A stretch of 64,000 nucleotides of DNA, from NCBI GenBank assembly GCA_930367205.1, contig OV884014.1:73883104-73947103 (forward strand). Reading direction: 5' to 3'. Below, one piece after another: positions 8,357 through 22,600 of the stretch. Under the pieces are notes generated by a model. It searched no databases and was not told the DNA's origin. It saw only the letters and a program-made list of their open reading frames with translations. This DNA is from Acanthosoma haemorrhoidale. Lineage: Eukaryota; Arthropoda; Insecta; Hemiptera; Acanthosomatidae. Every line of letters begins with the position of its first letter. Positions within the stretch are counted from its first letter, which is position 1. The translations under genes were made by a program, and so were the position numbers.

Positions 8357-10859
8357 ATATTTCTTGTAGAAAAATGTTTATCTGCATTGCTGATGTTAGG
8401 TCGTTTCTTCACTAATAAATCTCAAATATATCCACGGTCAGATTATTTTTTCGAGTAATATTCAGAACGTTTTACACGAATATGCAAAGTGGCTTGCTAA
8501 GACTAAAGCTATTAAATTAATAAACATAATCAGTTTATGCTTGAAATTCTCTATAAAAGCTATACAATGAAAAACATATAAAAAAATAGTATCACATTTA
8601 ATAATCTAGAATCACTGCTAATTGTAAAATACACGATAATAAATTAATCAAAATAGTTTTATGAATTAAATTGATTTTTTTTATAAACAAGTATCCTTTT
8701 TACAACTTTTACCAATCTCAAATTTAAACTTAACCTTTGTTGAATTTTCAAATTTTATTCTTTAAAGAAATATAAATGAAGTAAAGGATGTAAAAAGCAA
8801 AACTAGTTTTTTTGATATAATTTTAATAATTTAATGAATAAAAAATGGTTATTGAAAACCAGCTTAGTGAAATAAATAGAGATTCATTAACTATTGGACA
8901 AAAGTTACAACTGGAAATCGGGTTGAACGGTATTAAATAAGCGAATTATGTTGTGGGCTCCACGAAATTTATTTTTAGGAATACCACTGCATTTATTTTT
9001 GCATTGTTTCCTTCTAATGTAGTCTTAAATACATCTCAGCTTTGACTTTGAAATCTTTAAGTTTATGAAACTGAGCTCACCATTTTTGACGTCCATATTT
9101 TAACGAATCAGATTTTGTTCAATATACAAGTCTGTTTTAGAATAATCCGAACATTTTTAAGTCCTATACCTTAAAACATACCGACGGAAGGTTATTGTTT
9201 GCTGACTATTTGAAAATAAAGGGTTAGGATAGACCCTTCGATCGGGGAGAGTATAGGTATCATATGCGTGATGCTCGATAGCTAAATCAAGTCAATAGAA
9301 ATTAGTATACTCGTAATTGAAAGATATTTCTCATTTTTAAGCAGCCTAAGACTGGGAAATCCCGACAATCCGTAACGTATTATTTTAGTTAGTCCAACAT
9401 TTAGGTGAGGTAAAAGCGTAGGAATGTTATGATTATAACAGTTTCAAATTTATTGACTGATGAATGTTTTTCTAATGTTTTCATTGTTTGTTTCCATCAG
9501 TCGAATGTCAGGTCGAAAAGGCGCACTTTTGTCTGTAGTCCACTGCACAAACAAATGCGAACAATATCAAAAATGCATTTATCGACAGTATCACACCTTT
9601 ATGGCTTTAATTTGATTCCCTGATTATCAGTTATTTTAATATTGGTCCTTACTGTCGCTATTTCTTACAGTGGAGACTTACGGAAAATACGTCTTTAGGT
9701 CCTCGTAACAGCACATAATTAAGTGAAAACATAAAGGTTCCTGGACTCACTTATGTAATATACCTTACTTAAACTTGTACAGTACACTTATTATACATAT
9801 AAATATTCACCGATCATGTTTTCTGATAACTTTAGTGCCGTTCTTCAGGCTTAAGTGCCCGCTTCTGTTTAGAGGTGTAGAGAAGTGGTCTGGAGTGGAG
9901 CTGAAGGATGAGACGACTGGAGTTGGAATGAGCTGGATAGAGATTGCGGTGCTACAATTGCTTCAAGTTCCAGCACTAACTCTACTATTGAGCACACCTG
10001 TTGTCTTCTCAGTGTTGGCCAGGTCATCTCCGTTTTACCTCTACCGTTGGTTATAAATCCATGCAAATATGTTTTTATTTCGCATTCTAAAGTTAATATT
10101 TTACTAAGAGTCATCGATATAGCTGTAACCAAGCTTCTGTTTTTAATTTCATATACATTTATAAAGCCGTACATACTTCTGAATCATATAATGGTATAAA
10201 CCTTTTAATTATCCAATAAACGATTTGATCAGTAGTGTTGCGACATTTTACTTATTACTAAAAATAAAAATATATTTATGCCGATGAATTTTTTGTTGAT
10301 CACTCATGAACTGAATTGTTTTATTTGACGTATCAAGTATAGAAATAATTAGAGATAATTAGTTTCAGCTCCTTAAACACCTATCAAATAGTTGTGAAAA
10401 AACTATTTATTTTTGACCTGAAACACTTCATTATACTAAAATTTTATTGCAGACTTGTAAAACTTTATTCATTGGAATATCGCTGAAAGCTTTTGTGTTG
10501 CCATCTTTCATATTATTTCATTATAAAGTTTTATATTATTCATTAATATCATTGGATCTGGGAGTTAGTGAAAAGAGCATGGCATTTTTGACTATTTTGT
10601 TTTATACCTCCCTTATTGTATTTGAACGAAAACCTAATCCATACAGGTTCAGTTAATTAACTCCCTTGATTTTGAGTGTATTAGGTCTTTATTAATGCCA
10701 AAAGAGTCAATGTTCATCAAAAGTTACAATAATTTGCTAAAAATTTCACAACATCAAAAAACCTTGGTCTTATATTATAAGTTGTTAAACTTACTTATAT
10801 GAAAGCGGATCATGTCGCTCCTATATCTAGGGCTAGGTGCTCCCACTTCTCCTACCTAT
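8357..10859. other. No gene found
   Basis: Strongly AT-rich. Short open frames around 9429-9623 and 9775-10174 show no recognisable motif. No repeat copy identified. Confidence 0.55.
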
Positions 10860-11149
10860 AAGTCAAGGTACTCATCCCTTCCTTCCGTGCACAATATTTC
10901 CCTGGTTCATATTATTTCCAATCCACCAATTCTTATTACCCTTATATATTTACAATATTGCTCAGTTCAAATCTTCAGTCTACTCCTGAAACAAAAGATC
11001 CCGTCTCTTTGACCTTTATAGTCCTGCCCACCAAACTGCCACAATGGATCGTTCCTTCTTCGCTCGCTCCACTACTCCCTGAAATTCCTCCTCTCCTTAG
11101 CTCTCTTCCTCCTCTTCCTTACCATCCAGGCAGACGATTGATAGTTTGA
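10860..11149 (+). pseudogene. Decayed 3' end of a LINE ORF2
   Basis: The segment from 11047 reads DRSFFARSTTP, a stop, then NSS. This fits the RSFFxRxxxLWNSLP motif found near the C-terminus of several LINE reverse-transcriptase proteins, with the expected TGG (Trp) turned into TGA at 11080-11082. Upstream pieces such as TYKSRYSSLPSV are compatible but weak. The sequence then passes into AT-rich DNA. Family not determined; low to moderate certainty. Confidence 0.35.
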
Positions 11150-14100
11150 GATTATACTTATAATCATTATTATAACATACTTTCATGCTTTTTTCTTTGC
11201 ATTTATATTTTTATTTTATTACTTAGTATATATTTATTTCCAGATATTTGGCTCGTAACGTCCTTGGTTTTTACTACTGCATATTTAGCTTTATTTCCGA
11301 GGTTCGAGTTAATTAATACCGTAGTTACTTGTGTTTTTCATATTGTCATAATTTCATATCATTGAAAAGCATTTAAATGCAGTAGTGTAGTACACTCACG
11401 AAGGCAGACAGGCAGATGTAAAATCAAGTCTCATTAGTTGAGTACTCTTTTGTGCCACAGATAAAGCATTAACTCAAAATATTATTATTTTATTAACTTG
11501 ATTTATACTTCCTTGAAAGAAAAGAAAAACGATAAAGTTTCACAATTTTTATTAAACCATAAATATAACCTGTTAACTCTAAAACGCAAGGGAGTAAGCC
11601 TTAAAATCCGAATGAACAGAGAGAGTTTATCGAATGTCACTTCGACCCCATCTCAAGTAAGATAAGCTGTGGCATAAATTGGCTCCGTGCTCCTGAATAA
11701 GTTCGTTCCTAGCTCGATGTGAAAACTAGGTAAAACTGCACGAACCCTACAGAAAGTATGTTCCTTATACAATGCAGTAAAACATCTACCTTATTGAGAC
11801 CCAAAACGTAAATATGGAAGGTAAATGGAAAGTAAATATACAAGGGAATAATAAAGCTGGAATCGAAAGTTTTCTACGGTAAGCTAACCAGGAGAGCTTT
11901 GGTTGAAGTTAGAAGCAAACGTATAATCTTTTGCTGTTTATATTATCTTATATAAAAAAAAAAAACTAATAAAGGCTTAGAGTCTCTCCCAATATATCTT
12001 GAAAACTTTTATTGATATGCCATCCTTAGTCGACATTTCGTCGGTTCAGGCATCCTCAGGACTACAATTTAGAACAAGAGACATACATTTTCACATTTAG
12101 AAGAACAATTTCATACCAAAACTTTTAATTTTAATTATAAGATTGGGAACTTTAAAAAGTGGATAAAAACACCGCTGTGAATGATATTGTCTTTGGAATT
12201 TCTACTAATTTTACAGGCAAGTGTCTCTTTTACTACTGCTCCGAAGAGTAATTAAATGATAAGTTAAGGTTAGTTAATGAGTCTCTTATAAAGTACCATG
12301 AAAACTGTAGTTTTCTACCTAGAGCGTCGGCTCCTAAAATAACTTAATTAATTCAAATAAAGGGCTATCTTGCTCAAAAAAGCAATGGCTATAAGAAACT
12401 TATACTAATAGTGATTTGGTATAATTTCAGTGATATTATTTGAATTTAGTGACTTTCCTCGCAAGTTTTTTCATTTCAAAACATATAATGTGAAAGTGGA
12501 TAGATTCAAATTTCGGAAGGGATGAAGATTGGCGATTTTACAGGTTAGATACTCCACACTTTGAAACAATCAAACTATTTGTAATCGGAAAATAGCTTGA
12601 TCGTAGTTATCATTAGCCTGCAGATGATACCTGTATAAAATAGCTATTAAGAATACTATCACAAATAAGGTGTCACATTTACAACTAGAGTGATACATTC
12701 TCGTTGTATCATGTAGTGTATGACACAAAGGGGGAAAAAGACAAATTATTTTCTTTCAACAGCTGATTATCCCTAAAAAGGGCCTACCCTAATCCACTTT
12801 TTTTTTTTTTTTCTTCCTAACCCCTTTGTTTAAACATTTTAAACAAATAATGAACAATGAAAGTATTATACATTGGTGATAATTGGCTCCATCTTCTGCA
12901 TTACTGCATGTAATGCATTTTAAGTAGGGTAGTATTACAAAACATTTATCTTTTTACTGTAAAAATTACAATAATCAAAATAGACTGGACTAGGTAATGG
13001 GGCTCACCTTCAGGTAATAATCCACCCCCTATTGCCGGTCCCTACCTTAGGCGTGGAGAAAAGAATATGTTCAGGAAAGTAGGAATATTCCTGCTTTTGT
13101 TTTTTTCCATGGTATTTTAAATATAGCCTACTGCTGTTTGATAGAAGTTGGTCATTAAACCAGGTAAGATATTCTCTTCTAGCGAATCCTTACACCTTGT
13201 AGTAAGATAGATTGCTAATGGTTATAAACAAGACAGGTAAACGATGTGAGATCATTCACGAACAGTGCGTTCACTATGCTAGCTGCATCGCGAGTAGCAA
13301 TTGCTTAGCTAAATAAATGTGCCTTAACCAAACCTTAACATTGGTTGTTTTTTTTACCTTTTAGTTCGTATTGACAGCGGGCGTAGTGTTTTAATCAGTG
13401 AGGGCTTCTTCATATGTTCATTTTGCTTGCCAGTTTTTCTTCATTTTCAATACTTTTATTTTCAAAAGTGCAATAAACTTTAATTTTATTGTAAAAATGA
13501 TATTTTATTGTCAGCTTAAACGGCTGGACTATGATATCGAAAAATATGCTTTTCGTAGAAATCCTGTGGGTTTGAGGATTATCACAGCATTACGAAAGAT
13601 GATTGAAATCTATGGGATTACCCTAGTAAGATTCGTTATTAACATTTTTACTGGACGACTAAAGTCATATTCCTTGACAGGCACGCAATAAAAACGTATT
13701 TATTACCTTTATAAAAACAAAATAAACCGAAACAGTCTTTTTCTAAGTGAATTTACATAGAAAGTACTTTAAAGAGATTGTGGCGACTTTTAATTATAAT
13801 TCATTTTTGAGTTTGAATAAATTTAATATCTTTCTAGTTTGCATTTTTTTTCCTACAGTTACTTAATGCTAATTATTTCAGTTTGATTCTTAATGTTAAT
13901 ACCTGCTATAACTTAATCTAACTTTATTATATAAACAGGTTTTTATACTCTCTTCACTATATTACATTATTTTAGGCTGTCTTTCCTTCACGTCAAGTTG
14001 AATCAAGTTTTCCTTCTAGAGAAGAGGGGGGGCAATATGACGCAATACCCAGTGACGTAAAGCTTTCTTTACTTTAGGTTCATTCCTTAAACTTGAAAAA

Positions 14101-14510
14101 TATAGAGGCATTTTAAAACATGAAATGTATTATATTGAAATATTCTCAGATATAATTTGTGTAACACATACTTTTGATCACAGTACTTTACGAAATATTG
14201 ATTTGTGTCATCAAATTTATCAGTCGTATAGAACCATTTTATTTTTTAGAATTAAAATTCCAATTTGGTATGTAGAATTGTAACTCCAGTAACACACAAA
14301 TGTTCATTTAAAATTATAGGACGTTAATGGGGCTTCAAGTAGAGTGACTGGACTGCTACAATTTTATTTTATTCAAACTCTATTTAAATTTAGGATTTTT
14401 CCGGTTAAATTTCATTAACCACTTCGAAATAATTGATAATCTATTATTATTGAAAACTGTCATCATATGTATGTATGTAAAAAACGGGCCTCGAGTCATC
14501 GTATTTAATA
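11150..14510. other. No gene found; dispersed low-copy repeats
   Basis: AT-rich. At 12030-12062 there is a CGACATTTCGTCGGTTCAGG block followed by CATCCTCAGG. It resembles conserved tails seen in some dispersed repeats, but no second copy is obvious here. A T run lies at about 12801-12814. The frame at 13398-13691 is AT-biased with no motif. Confidence 0.45.
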
Positions 14511-14725
14511 ATTTTAAAATCCGCCCGGATGACCTGCGCAACGGCAGCGCAGTAGAGCAGACGGCTGAATGTCGTGACTAGGAGTTACAGAGAAAGCGGT
14601 AAAGTGTAGAGATATAAGTGCCATTTTGAGTTGAGTTAAAGTGAATAACTAAAGAAAATATTTGAAATAAAGGCTTTAAACTATGTTTCTTTCGTTTACA
14701 GAGAAACGCAATAAAGTCTTTGTTC
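14511..14725 (+). repeat. Small dispersed repeat, copy 1
   Basis: About 215 bp, with a reverse-complement copy at 19423-19624. Shared blocks in order are ATTTTAAAATC, GGCTGAATGTCGTGAC, a GAAATAAAGGCTTTAAA segment, CGTTTACAGAGAAACGCAA and a closing AAGTCTTTGTT. The middle has diverged. No coding content; the type (SINE, MITE or LINE tail) is not known. Confidence 0.6.
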
Positions 14726-15036
14726 AGAGAAAAAAAACATTACCTACATAACCTGATTATCTAGATAGATCAAATCATATTATATGTAAAGTACGTAAAT
14801 TGGCCAAAATACGTGACAAATTAATTTTACTAAAACTATAGTAGTATACTTTTAAGAAAAATTACTAATAAATAATTAATAAATTTAACTGAAAACTGTT
14901 GAAAAATCCTACCAAACTCATATGCTTAGACATGACATGAAGGACTTATAATTAAGTAAACTGCATTTGTCTCTAATCGACGACTAACAATAGCTGAGAC
15001 TTCTGATTCGTCCGAGTATATTTTTTTCAGTGGCTC

Positions 15037-15310
15037 TTATTGCTTACTACGCTTTCTTCTCCAAAAAAAAATGAGATAAAAATGCGACAGTGTAGCTATT
15101 GTCAACGATAAAATGATATACGACATACCGGCTAAATGATATTTCTTCAATGCCCTCGGTGGACTTTCAAGAAAATAGAAGGCCACTTCACACAATAGCC
15201 TGAAAGGGCGCAGACCAGTGTGTGCTGTCCAATATCTCTTTAGCCTTAGGCTATTATCATCCTTCCTGTTTATCAGTGCCTGGCGGAAATCGATAGAGGC
15301 ATTTTCCCAC
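15037..15310 (-). CDS. Possible terminal exon, unidentified
   Basis: An open frame on the minus strand preceded by an acceptor-like TGTGTATGTAG ending at 15311. It runs from WENASIDFRQAL to a TAA at 15037. It contains LKRYWTAHTGLRPF, which resembles the TGxRPF linker between C2H2 zinc fingers although the zinc ligands are not in place, and a hydrophobic segment near the end. An internal donor-like GGTATGTCG lies near 15131. The alternatives are a degenerate zinc-finger gene or a chance frame. Nothing in the context helps. Confidence 0.22.
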
Positions 15311-15324
15311 CTACATACACACAT

Positions 15325-17528
15325 ATAACCCTATATAAATCACTTAAATTTTGTCTAAATTCTTTTATGAATTTTACTGTTGCCTTGACCATGGTAAATC
15401 ATCACATATATGGCAAAAATACTGCTCAATACATAATCCTATGAAGGTGAGCTCATCTATTAACCAAAAAAAAAAATCAACTCAAATAAATATTTTGGAC
15501 TACTCAAAACGCTAATTCAACGACAATCAATACTTGGATATAGTTTTTTCCTGAAATTACTTTGCACTTATGGAAATTTAGGATCGGTACCAAAACGTTA
15601 TAAGCCAAGACTATTATTGTTACTTCGCGACATTACGGTACCATACTAAACTATAAACTATAGAGCTATAAATTAACTCCATCGCTAGTGAATGAAATGT
15701 TGTTGTTACAAATAGATAAACAAATTTGTTGCTCGATATCTGGTTGAGAAAACGCGTTTTCGTAGGTCCTGAAACTAATATGTAAATTCTGTAGACAGTA
15801 TTTCCTACTTCTGTGTTCGATATTTAAACAATTATCCCTGGATATGTTTCTCCAACTGAAAGAAATTTATTACAAGAGCCTCAGATGGAGGCCCATTTTA
15901 AACTTATGCTCTTCATATGTGTGTAAACTCGTGAGACACACTTTAAATTTACCGGAAGGTCCTACTACTAAATACTCAGATCATGACATTCATTGCTCTC
16001 CTTCTTAAATAAAGGGAGCATTATACGAAAAATCTAATACAAGGTCTTATCGTAAATTTTGTGACACTCATACGCTATATCATCCTTTATAAGCTTTTTT
16101 CCCCTACCTATTTTATGATGTGCGAGTTTATGTTAATTAAAACTTTGTTTGTTTGACTTTCCTTGAGTGTGAAAACTGAAAAACGACTGTTGATACAATG
16201 TTCATCTTTGCAGTTTTGATTAAAAACGATGATTCTGAAAAATATTATATCATGCATAACCCTCAAGCTGCCTGAATAGGCGACACGTAAATTTTATTTC
16301 AAATGCAGGTATCCCTTTTGCTTGTTAACTTGTGAGAATATTATTGACACTAGATGGACGGGGCCAAGTCATTTGACCCATATTTTTTTTGGTACTTTGG
16401 TTTCTCAATTCCATTTCTATTTTTTTTTATTATCATTTTTACATATTCGAAAGTATAATACTCGTTAATGAAGATTTTTGATAGTTAAAGGAGAAAATTA
16501 TTAAAACTTACCATTAAAAAAAATATAGCATTAATAAAACTTAAATTTATTTATATGTTTATGTTATTTATTAAAATAAAACAAAAGGAATCATCAATGT
16601 TTAGATATTGAAAACTAAATTTAAAACCAAACAATAATTATTCAAACAGTAAAAAAATTAATTACTTACACATTTACTACACAATATCACTTTTGCACCA
16701 CATTTTTCGCAATAAATGCTTTACCACTTTACACAAATATTTGATTATTCATTTTCTCATCCCGGTCGAGTTTCGTGTCGTTTTTTTTAATGGCTTCTTT
16801 CCGGTAATTGAAATAGCTCCAGAAATTTCTTTAGTTGTTCGATAAGGGGATTGTATTTTTTATTAATTAGTTTCTTTATGAATAAGAATTTTCTTTTTTT
16901 GTTTTGTTTGTTACTTCTTTATACCGAATCCAAAAATTTAAAGCTATACCCAGGTTTTAACAATATCGCCTAGAAACGAAGAAATCAAAATTAAATCAGG
17001 AGGCAAAACCTAGAGGGAGGGGGAGGGGTTGAAAAAGTAAATAAAAACGTTAAATCTATTTTTAAAAGTTTAAAGAGTTCTGTAAAGGCTTTTTACCTGC
17101 CCCCGTTTCGGCGGGGTGTAAGGTAATCTCGTTGGAATTTCAATTTTGAGAAAATGGCTGTTTCTTGGGCTAAATGGGGTTACTCGCCGGGTCACTGATA
17201 ACTTCATCAGGGCCTCCCCTCCCCCATCCGCACGGAGGACATCAAACGCCAAACAAAATTAATATCACAGCCCTCTTGTAGTCCATTTTACCTCCGGTCG
17301 TTCCTTTTCCACAATAGTTTATTATTGATATCCATATATCAGGCAATGATTTCGTGTGATTGGGAAACTGTAAGTAAGAAGTAATAGGATTTTTTCATTA
17401 CATGGTTGATCTTCCACTTTTCATCAAAACTCGAAAATTTTGAACAGATGAGACAAAAGAGCAACATCACCGACACCTCGTGAAAATATATTTTAGGCGA
17501 AATGATGTTGGCGTAGTTGTTATTTGGC
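15325..17528. other. No gene found; GC-richer patch at its right end
   Basis: AT-rich up to about 17060. The patch at 17080-17255 is markedly richer in G and C, with CCCCGTTTCGGCGGGG and a C-rich run. It has no identifiable function and may be a repeat fragment. Confidence 0.45.
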
Positions 17529-17592
17529 ACTGAGGAGCGTGGTGGCCACAAGCTGTTACCTCTTGAACCTATTTTCAGTTCAAACCGGGTTG
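17529..17592 (+). repeat. tRNA-derived repeat head, degenerate
   Basis: The sequence GTGGTGGCCACAAGCTGTTA resembles the D-arm/A-box region of a tRNA of the Ser/Leu type. AGTTCAAACCG about 30 nt downstream matches a B box at nine of eleven positions. The arms no longer fold as a tRNA. It could be the head of a SINE; no second copy was found. Confidence 0.28.
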
Positions 17593-18482
17593 GCTGCTTC
17601 TTTATCCAGTTAACTACTCATTTATCTTCACGATGCTGAGTGATCCATCCGTGAGTACGTGGATCCATCAGTGACTTTACTTGCCAAATTCATTTAAATA
17701 TTTGTATGTTATTATTTTAACACTTTATTTTGTATTGTCAATTTTCTCTCTTTTTATGATGTTATCGTTCTTTTTATTTGCCAGATGTGAAGTTGTCATT
17801 TGCATATTATTACTGTGAAAGAGGACTTTGTTCCAGAATTACTTTTTTACTATTCTATTCTAATTATGTTTTATATAGGTACCTTACATTTCAAATTTCA
17901 TGTGGTCAAATACATTTGAAATTAAAATTCCAAGACAATCAACTAGGGGTAGGCCACGGTGTAAACACCCCTTTATCCATAAAACTGTCCATTTACTATA
18001 ATGTCAATAAAGGTTTAATTCAAGCACAATTTTTTTTTCATGGACTCTTTTATACATGAATTTCTCTTCAAGGAGCCAATTGTTAAATTAAATCCTGAAT
18101 AACCAGAAGGTGTAACCACCACAGGATTGCCTCGTCCTAATATTGTCTTTGGCTTGCTTACTGTCAATATCTGTTCAGGATCTTGTAAGGTTCGGACTTA
18201 GCCCAATATGACAGGCAGAAACTTCAGATCCTTCCTCTCGCCCTGAACCTGTTACCTACAAACCCTAAAAGCAAATGCCAGCAGCCATCAGGTCATACTG
18301 TAACTATACTTATTCATACCTACCTCTATTAGTCTACCTTGAATTACATGAAGCACATTTCTCCAAAAAATCGTAAATAAAAGTTAGGTGAGGGGTCAAT
18401 CAGCTACAGGATAAAAATCTTTTCTTCATCTGTATAGAAGACGAACCGTTAAGCAAACAAAAAAATACTTAGGTCTATAAAT
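17593..18482. other. No gene found
   Basis: Mixed AT-rich sequence. The frame at 17778-18059 shows no motif. Confidence 0.5.
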
Positions 18483-18487
18483 GTATA

Positions 18488-19372
18488 TGTAGTGACCGCT
18501 AAAATACATAAAATAAATCACCCTATACTCTATTGTATCTATATTGTAAACAAATGTAAATAACATTACCAAAATATAAATCATTGTAAATATGGTAAAC
18601 AATAAAACATGCAGCCAGGAGCCAATTAGTTATATGAGCTGGGGCGCCAGCTGCCAGTGGTAGGTACTAGACCTAAGCCACCGAGAGACCCTTACCCGGC
18701 TCACGTCTCTTTGTCAGTGGACCAGTCAGAAAACCACATACTCAACCCTCGTTGGGTACTACAAACAGTGCTGATTGGTTACTGACGAAGCCAGCTGGGT
18801 ATTTAAGACCGGCGGCTTGGGGCCTGTATATTACTCTCCTGGGAACTAACTGACTCGCGGCTGCTCTGCTTTAAACTCTGAAACTTGGCTTCTTCACTAC
18901 GAAAACCTCTGCATCTCTCTCTCTCCTCATCTCACTACGTTTTAGTCTGGCGTTGTCAGACCCACCATTTCCTAGTGGGAATCTCTGCCTTCGTCTCGCT
19001 AAATCTAGCACCTCCTTGGGAGAGACCTCTCCCTAGTGGACAACGGTTGTCGTGGCCCTGCAAACTTACCAAGCAGTGTTCCCCACGGCGATTCAGTCAG
19101 CCTCTCTCCGGTTCACACTCGCCTTTGAGATCCGGACGGATTTCGCCTACCCTCAGATACCGAGTGTGAATTCGTGATCATTCCAATACCACACAAACCT
19201 ACCCTATATCTCTTCTACTGAGCATAGTGCATTGTCGGGGCACATACCTATCTAAAACGGAGTCAGATAGTAAAACCGTCATGAAACGATTGTCCAGGTT
19301 ATAAACTTAATAAACCCTCACTTTGTCACCCGGGCTAGGGTAACTAGGCACCCCCCTCGTGATGACCCGACA
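18488..19372 (+). mobile_element. Solo LTR (family A, copy 2)
   Basis: An 885-bp LTR beginning TGTAGTGACC and ending GACCCGACA, flanked by perfect 5-bp duplications GTATA (18483-18487 and 19373-19377). It has a TATTTAA box near 18800 and a transcription-start-like block after it. AGTGCATTGTCGGGGC and a polyadenylation-type AATAAA near 19310 follow, consistent with a U3-R-U5 order on the plus strand. Open frames inside it (for example 18885-19169) are incidental. It is 223 bp longer than the copy at 5489-6150, mostly in the middle. No internal gag or pol is present, which fits LTR-LTR recombination. Confidence 0.87.
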
Positions 19373-19422
19373 GTATAATATGATTTTATCTGTCTGAATA
19401 ATTCGTTGATGTTTTTCCAGTA

Positions 19423-19624
19423 AACAAGACTCAATTGCGTTTCTCTGTAAACGAATGAAACAACATTTAAAGCCTTAATTCCAATTATTGTTCTTTCAAA
19501 ACTCTAATAATTTCACACAAAAAAATTCACTATACACTTCATCACTCTCTCTTTAGTCCCTCGTCAGGACATTCAGTTGTCTTTTACCACCATAGGTTAT
19601 ACATGCGTGGTAGATTTTAAAATT
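19423..19624 (-). repeat. Small dispersed repeat, copy 2 (inverted)
   Basis: Reverse-complement partner of 14511-14725, ending 50 bp to the right of the solo LTR. Matching blocks are listed under the first copy. Function and class unknown. Confidence 0.6.
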
Positions 19625-22600
19625 AAGAAAAACGTTACAAGACGTTTCTTTACAAATATATACCAAAGGATATATTAGAAGATACTCCAAGCTTTTTTAT
19701 AATATTATAAAAACAACATACATTGAGTACTACTCAAGAATAATTTTATTTAAAGCTTTTTTATTTCCGTTTCGTTTGCGTTGTAATTTGATCCTAACTA
19801 TGGTGGACACAAAATTTTAAGCTGGCCTTGGAAAATTTTGGAAAAAGCGCTCGACTTTTTTCATGTACTATTTTGTTTCTATACTCACAGTTGCAACCAA
19901 AATTCAATCAGCATATTTCAAGCTATATCAAAATACACGTTTGATATTTTAAATAAATTAAATCATTTTTCCAATACAGACAAATAGACATAAAATATTG
20001 TCCCATACCTGAACGATAGTAGAGCCTCTCCCTCACAAATAATTCAGCCAATGAGGTTGTTTATGAAAAATAACCATGAACAGTCATTCAACTAACATAT
20101 TTGTTAATTCTAGGTTGTTGTTTTTAGGAAAATTTTATTTAAATTTCAAATAAATAAGAATATATAAATACTTGTATTAGTATGTTAATTTAACCGGTGT
20201 CTTCATTGAGTTGATGCAGACCTTTTTAAACTGAGGTGTATATTTGATGTCGTCAATCCTTTGATCTTTTTAGCACGCACGGCTTAGGCCAGCCTAGATT
20301 TACTATGTAATATCCTGGGGAGTTTAATTATAAATTGGCCGTCCCTAATTTATGATTTAGTTTTGTTTTTCCCTAATTTACGATTTTCCTAGTTAATCTA
20401 AGGCTAACAATTAAGCAGACCGGAATTATTTACTTGATCAAGCACAAAGGTAAAGCAACCCCGAAAGTATTCCGGAGAGAATACCTCGGTTCACTTCAGC
20501 CCCTTGATGGCATTCCTGGCAACCCTTGGTTGTGTTAAGTTGCTCTTCTCAACAGCCGATAATTATGACCTTATATTCTAGTAAAGCTTTTTTTTTTTTT
20601 AAGGTTTAACTGATAAGCCTGTTTAACAGTAATTGAATGAGTTCTTACTTAAGTTGAATAAGTCTTGACTAGATAAATAATTATCAAAATAAAAAGAATT
20701 CAGGCTGAAATGATCATAGTAAGATCTTTTCATTAGTGGTTAAAGGTGAGTGATAAGGTTTCTCATTAAAGGGACGAACAAAGTTAATTCTCTTTTGTTT
20801 GCATTACAATTGATGAACGATGAACATTGATAGATGAATAATGTTTATTCATGGATAAAATAATACCTGGAAGTATTAGTAGAAAGTATCTGACAAAGTT
20901 TTACAATAGCCAGCTGAGCTCTTGCAAGGAATTTGCACAATGATTGCCGATTAGGTATAAATTGAAATTACTTTCTATTCCAAGTCCTAACTCCACTATT
21001 TTTGTTTTGTGAAAAAAAAGAAGGTAGCATGATTGATAAATATAAAAGTAAATTAAATGACGTAAAGCTTTTTATAAAGAAAACACGAACTATATCAAAT
21101 GTTTGAAAAAGAAATACTCCATATTTTGTTTTATCAAGAATCCTCTGTTATATTTGTTGTCAACTATTACATTAATAAAGTCTTATAATTCTTATAATAT
21201 GCTAACAAATCAAAATCGTATATAACCTGAATAGTGTACCAGGTGCTTGATAGCTAACCATGAAAGTACCATAGTTACCATGAGGGTAACGGCCAAGTCC
21301 TTCCAAAACTTTTCCGGTATAAAGTAATAAAGATAATGTGAAAAGCCAGGAGGTGTTTAATTCATTAAGCTACCTGCTGACTGTTAACTCTTATCGACTT
21401 TTAATATTTTTATCCTTACCACCTTAGCTTTAACTGCAATGAAGACAAAAACAGAATTTTAAATCATAGCAAGGGTGCTGGTCAACCTGAATTAAGTGGC
21501 TTACCTGAATATATGCCATCTGAAGTAATCTCCTACCTGTGCCAATTATGGATAGAAGGAGGATATTTAGGAGACGGCAAATATGAATTAAGATGAAAAT
21601 GTAGGCACTTCTGTTGCTTCCAACTACTTTCATAATTGCCTTATTTGTAACTGAGATGTTGGCAGGCGGAGTAGTGCTGAGGTCGTTCTAACTGTAAAAT
21701 TTCCTGTCCAAGGACATAATCACTTCGTAAAAAAAATCCTTGTTACCTGCCCCCCTCCACTGTCCAGAAAAGAGTGCATTCTTTCCCATTTTGCCACATC
21801 TCTATCCCTTCTTAAATTATTTCAACTAAATAAATTCAGTTTGATTCTAAGATATAATTAAAATATTTACGACTGTGCCCTATGCAGTCATGATTATAAT
21901 TTGAACGCATATAACAGAATACATTCAGACGGACCGAAATCATTTACAGCCACTCCTGTCTTAAAGTAAAACCTCACTTACATACATTATGTCCTGGCTT
22001 GTGGAGGCACTTTGGTTGGCCAGTATTGGCTTGAACCCTGGCAGGAAGACTGCCCCCTATAAATAGAGCACTAGCTGCTGCTGCGATGTAAACACTGAGT
22101 GATGGATCAGTGGCTACCTCCGTGTGTGGGCTCCACAACCTGGAGTCCGTCACTGCGCTGCACCACATGTTTACTCCATATTTTCCCACTAGCAACATAA
22201 GTCAATTCAACTACCAATGTCTTGGGTTCAAAAGTTTACAAACAAATGGCTCCTTCCGCAGTTGCCCTAGTTCTATATTCCGTCTCCGTTCGTTCGTCTA
22301 GAACCTGAAAAGAAGAACCTTCTTTTTCAAGACTGAAAAAGTTCTATCATTTAATTGAAATAACAAGGTTTTTTTTATAAGAAAATTAATTATTACTAAT
22401 AATATTTAAAATAAAAACAGTCCGTTTAGCGATCGTTAATTTCGTCTATCCGTGAAATTACTTATTGTTGCTAAGTTCTGTAACAAATCAGTAACACTCG
22501 ATAGTCAACAAAACATGATATATGATAGGTAAATTAAACAGTTAATATTTACCAAAATAATAAAACGACAGGTCAGTCAATGTTTTAAGTACATTTAAAT

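Noticed and set aside
18885..19169. 94-codon plus-strand frame
   Set aside because: Lies inside the solo LTR 18488-19372 and has no recognisable motif.
22040..22080. tRNA or SINE promoter suggested by GGGTTCAAGCC on the minus strand
   Set aside because: No A box at the right spacing and no second copy.
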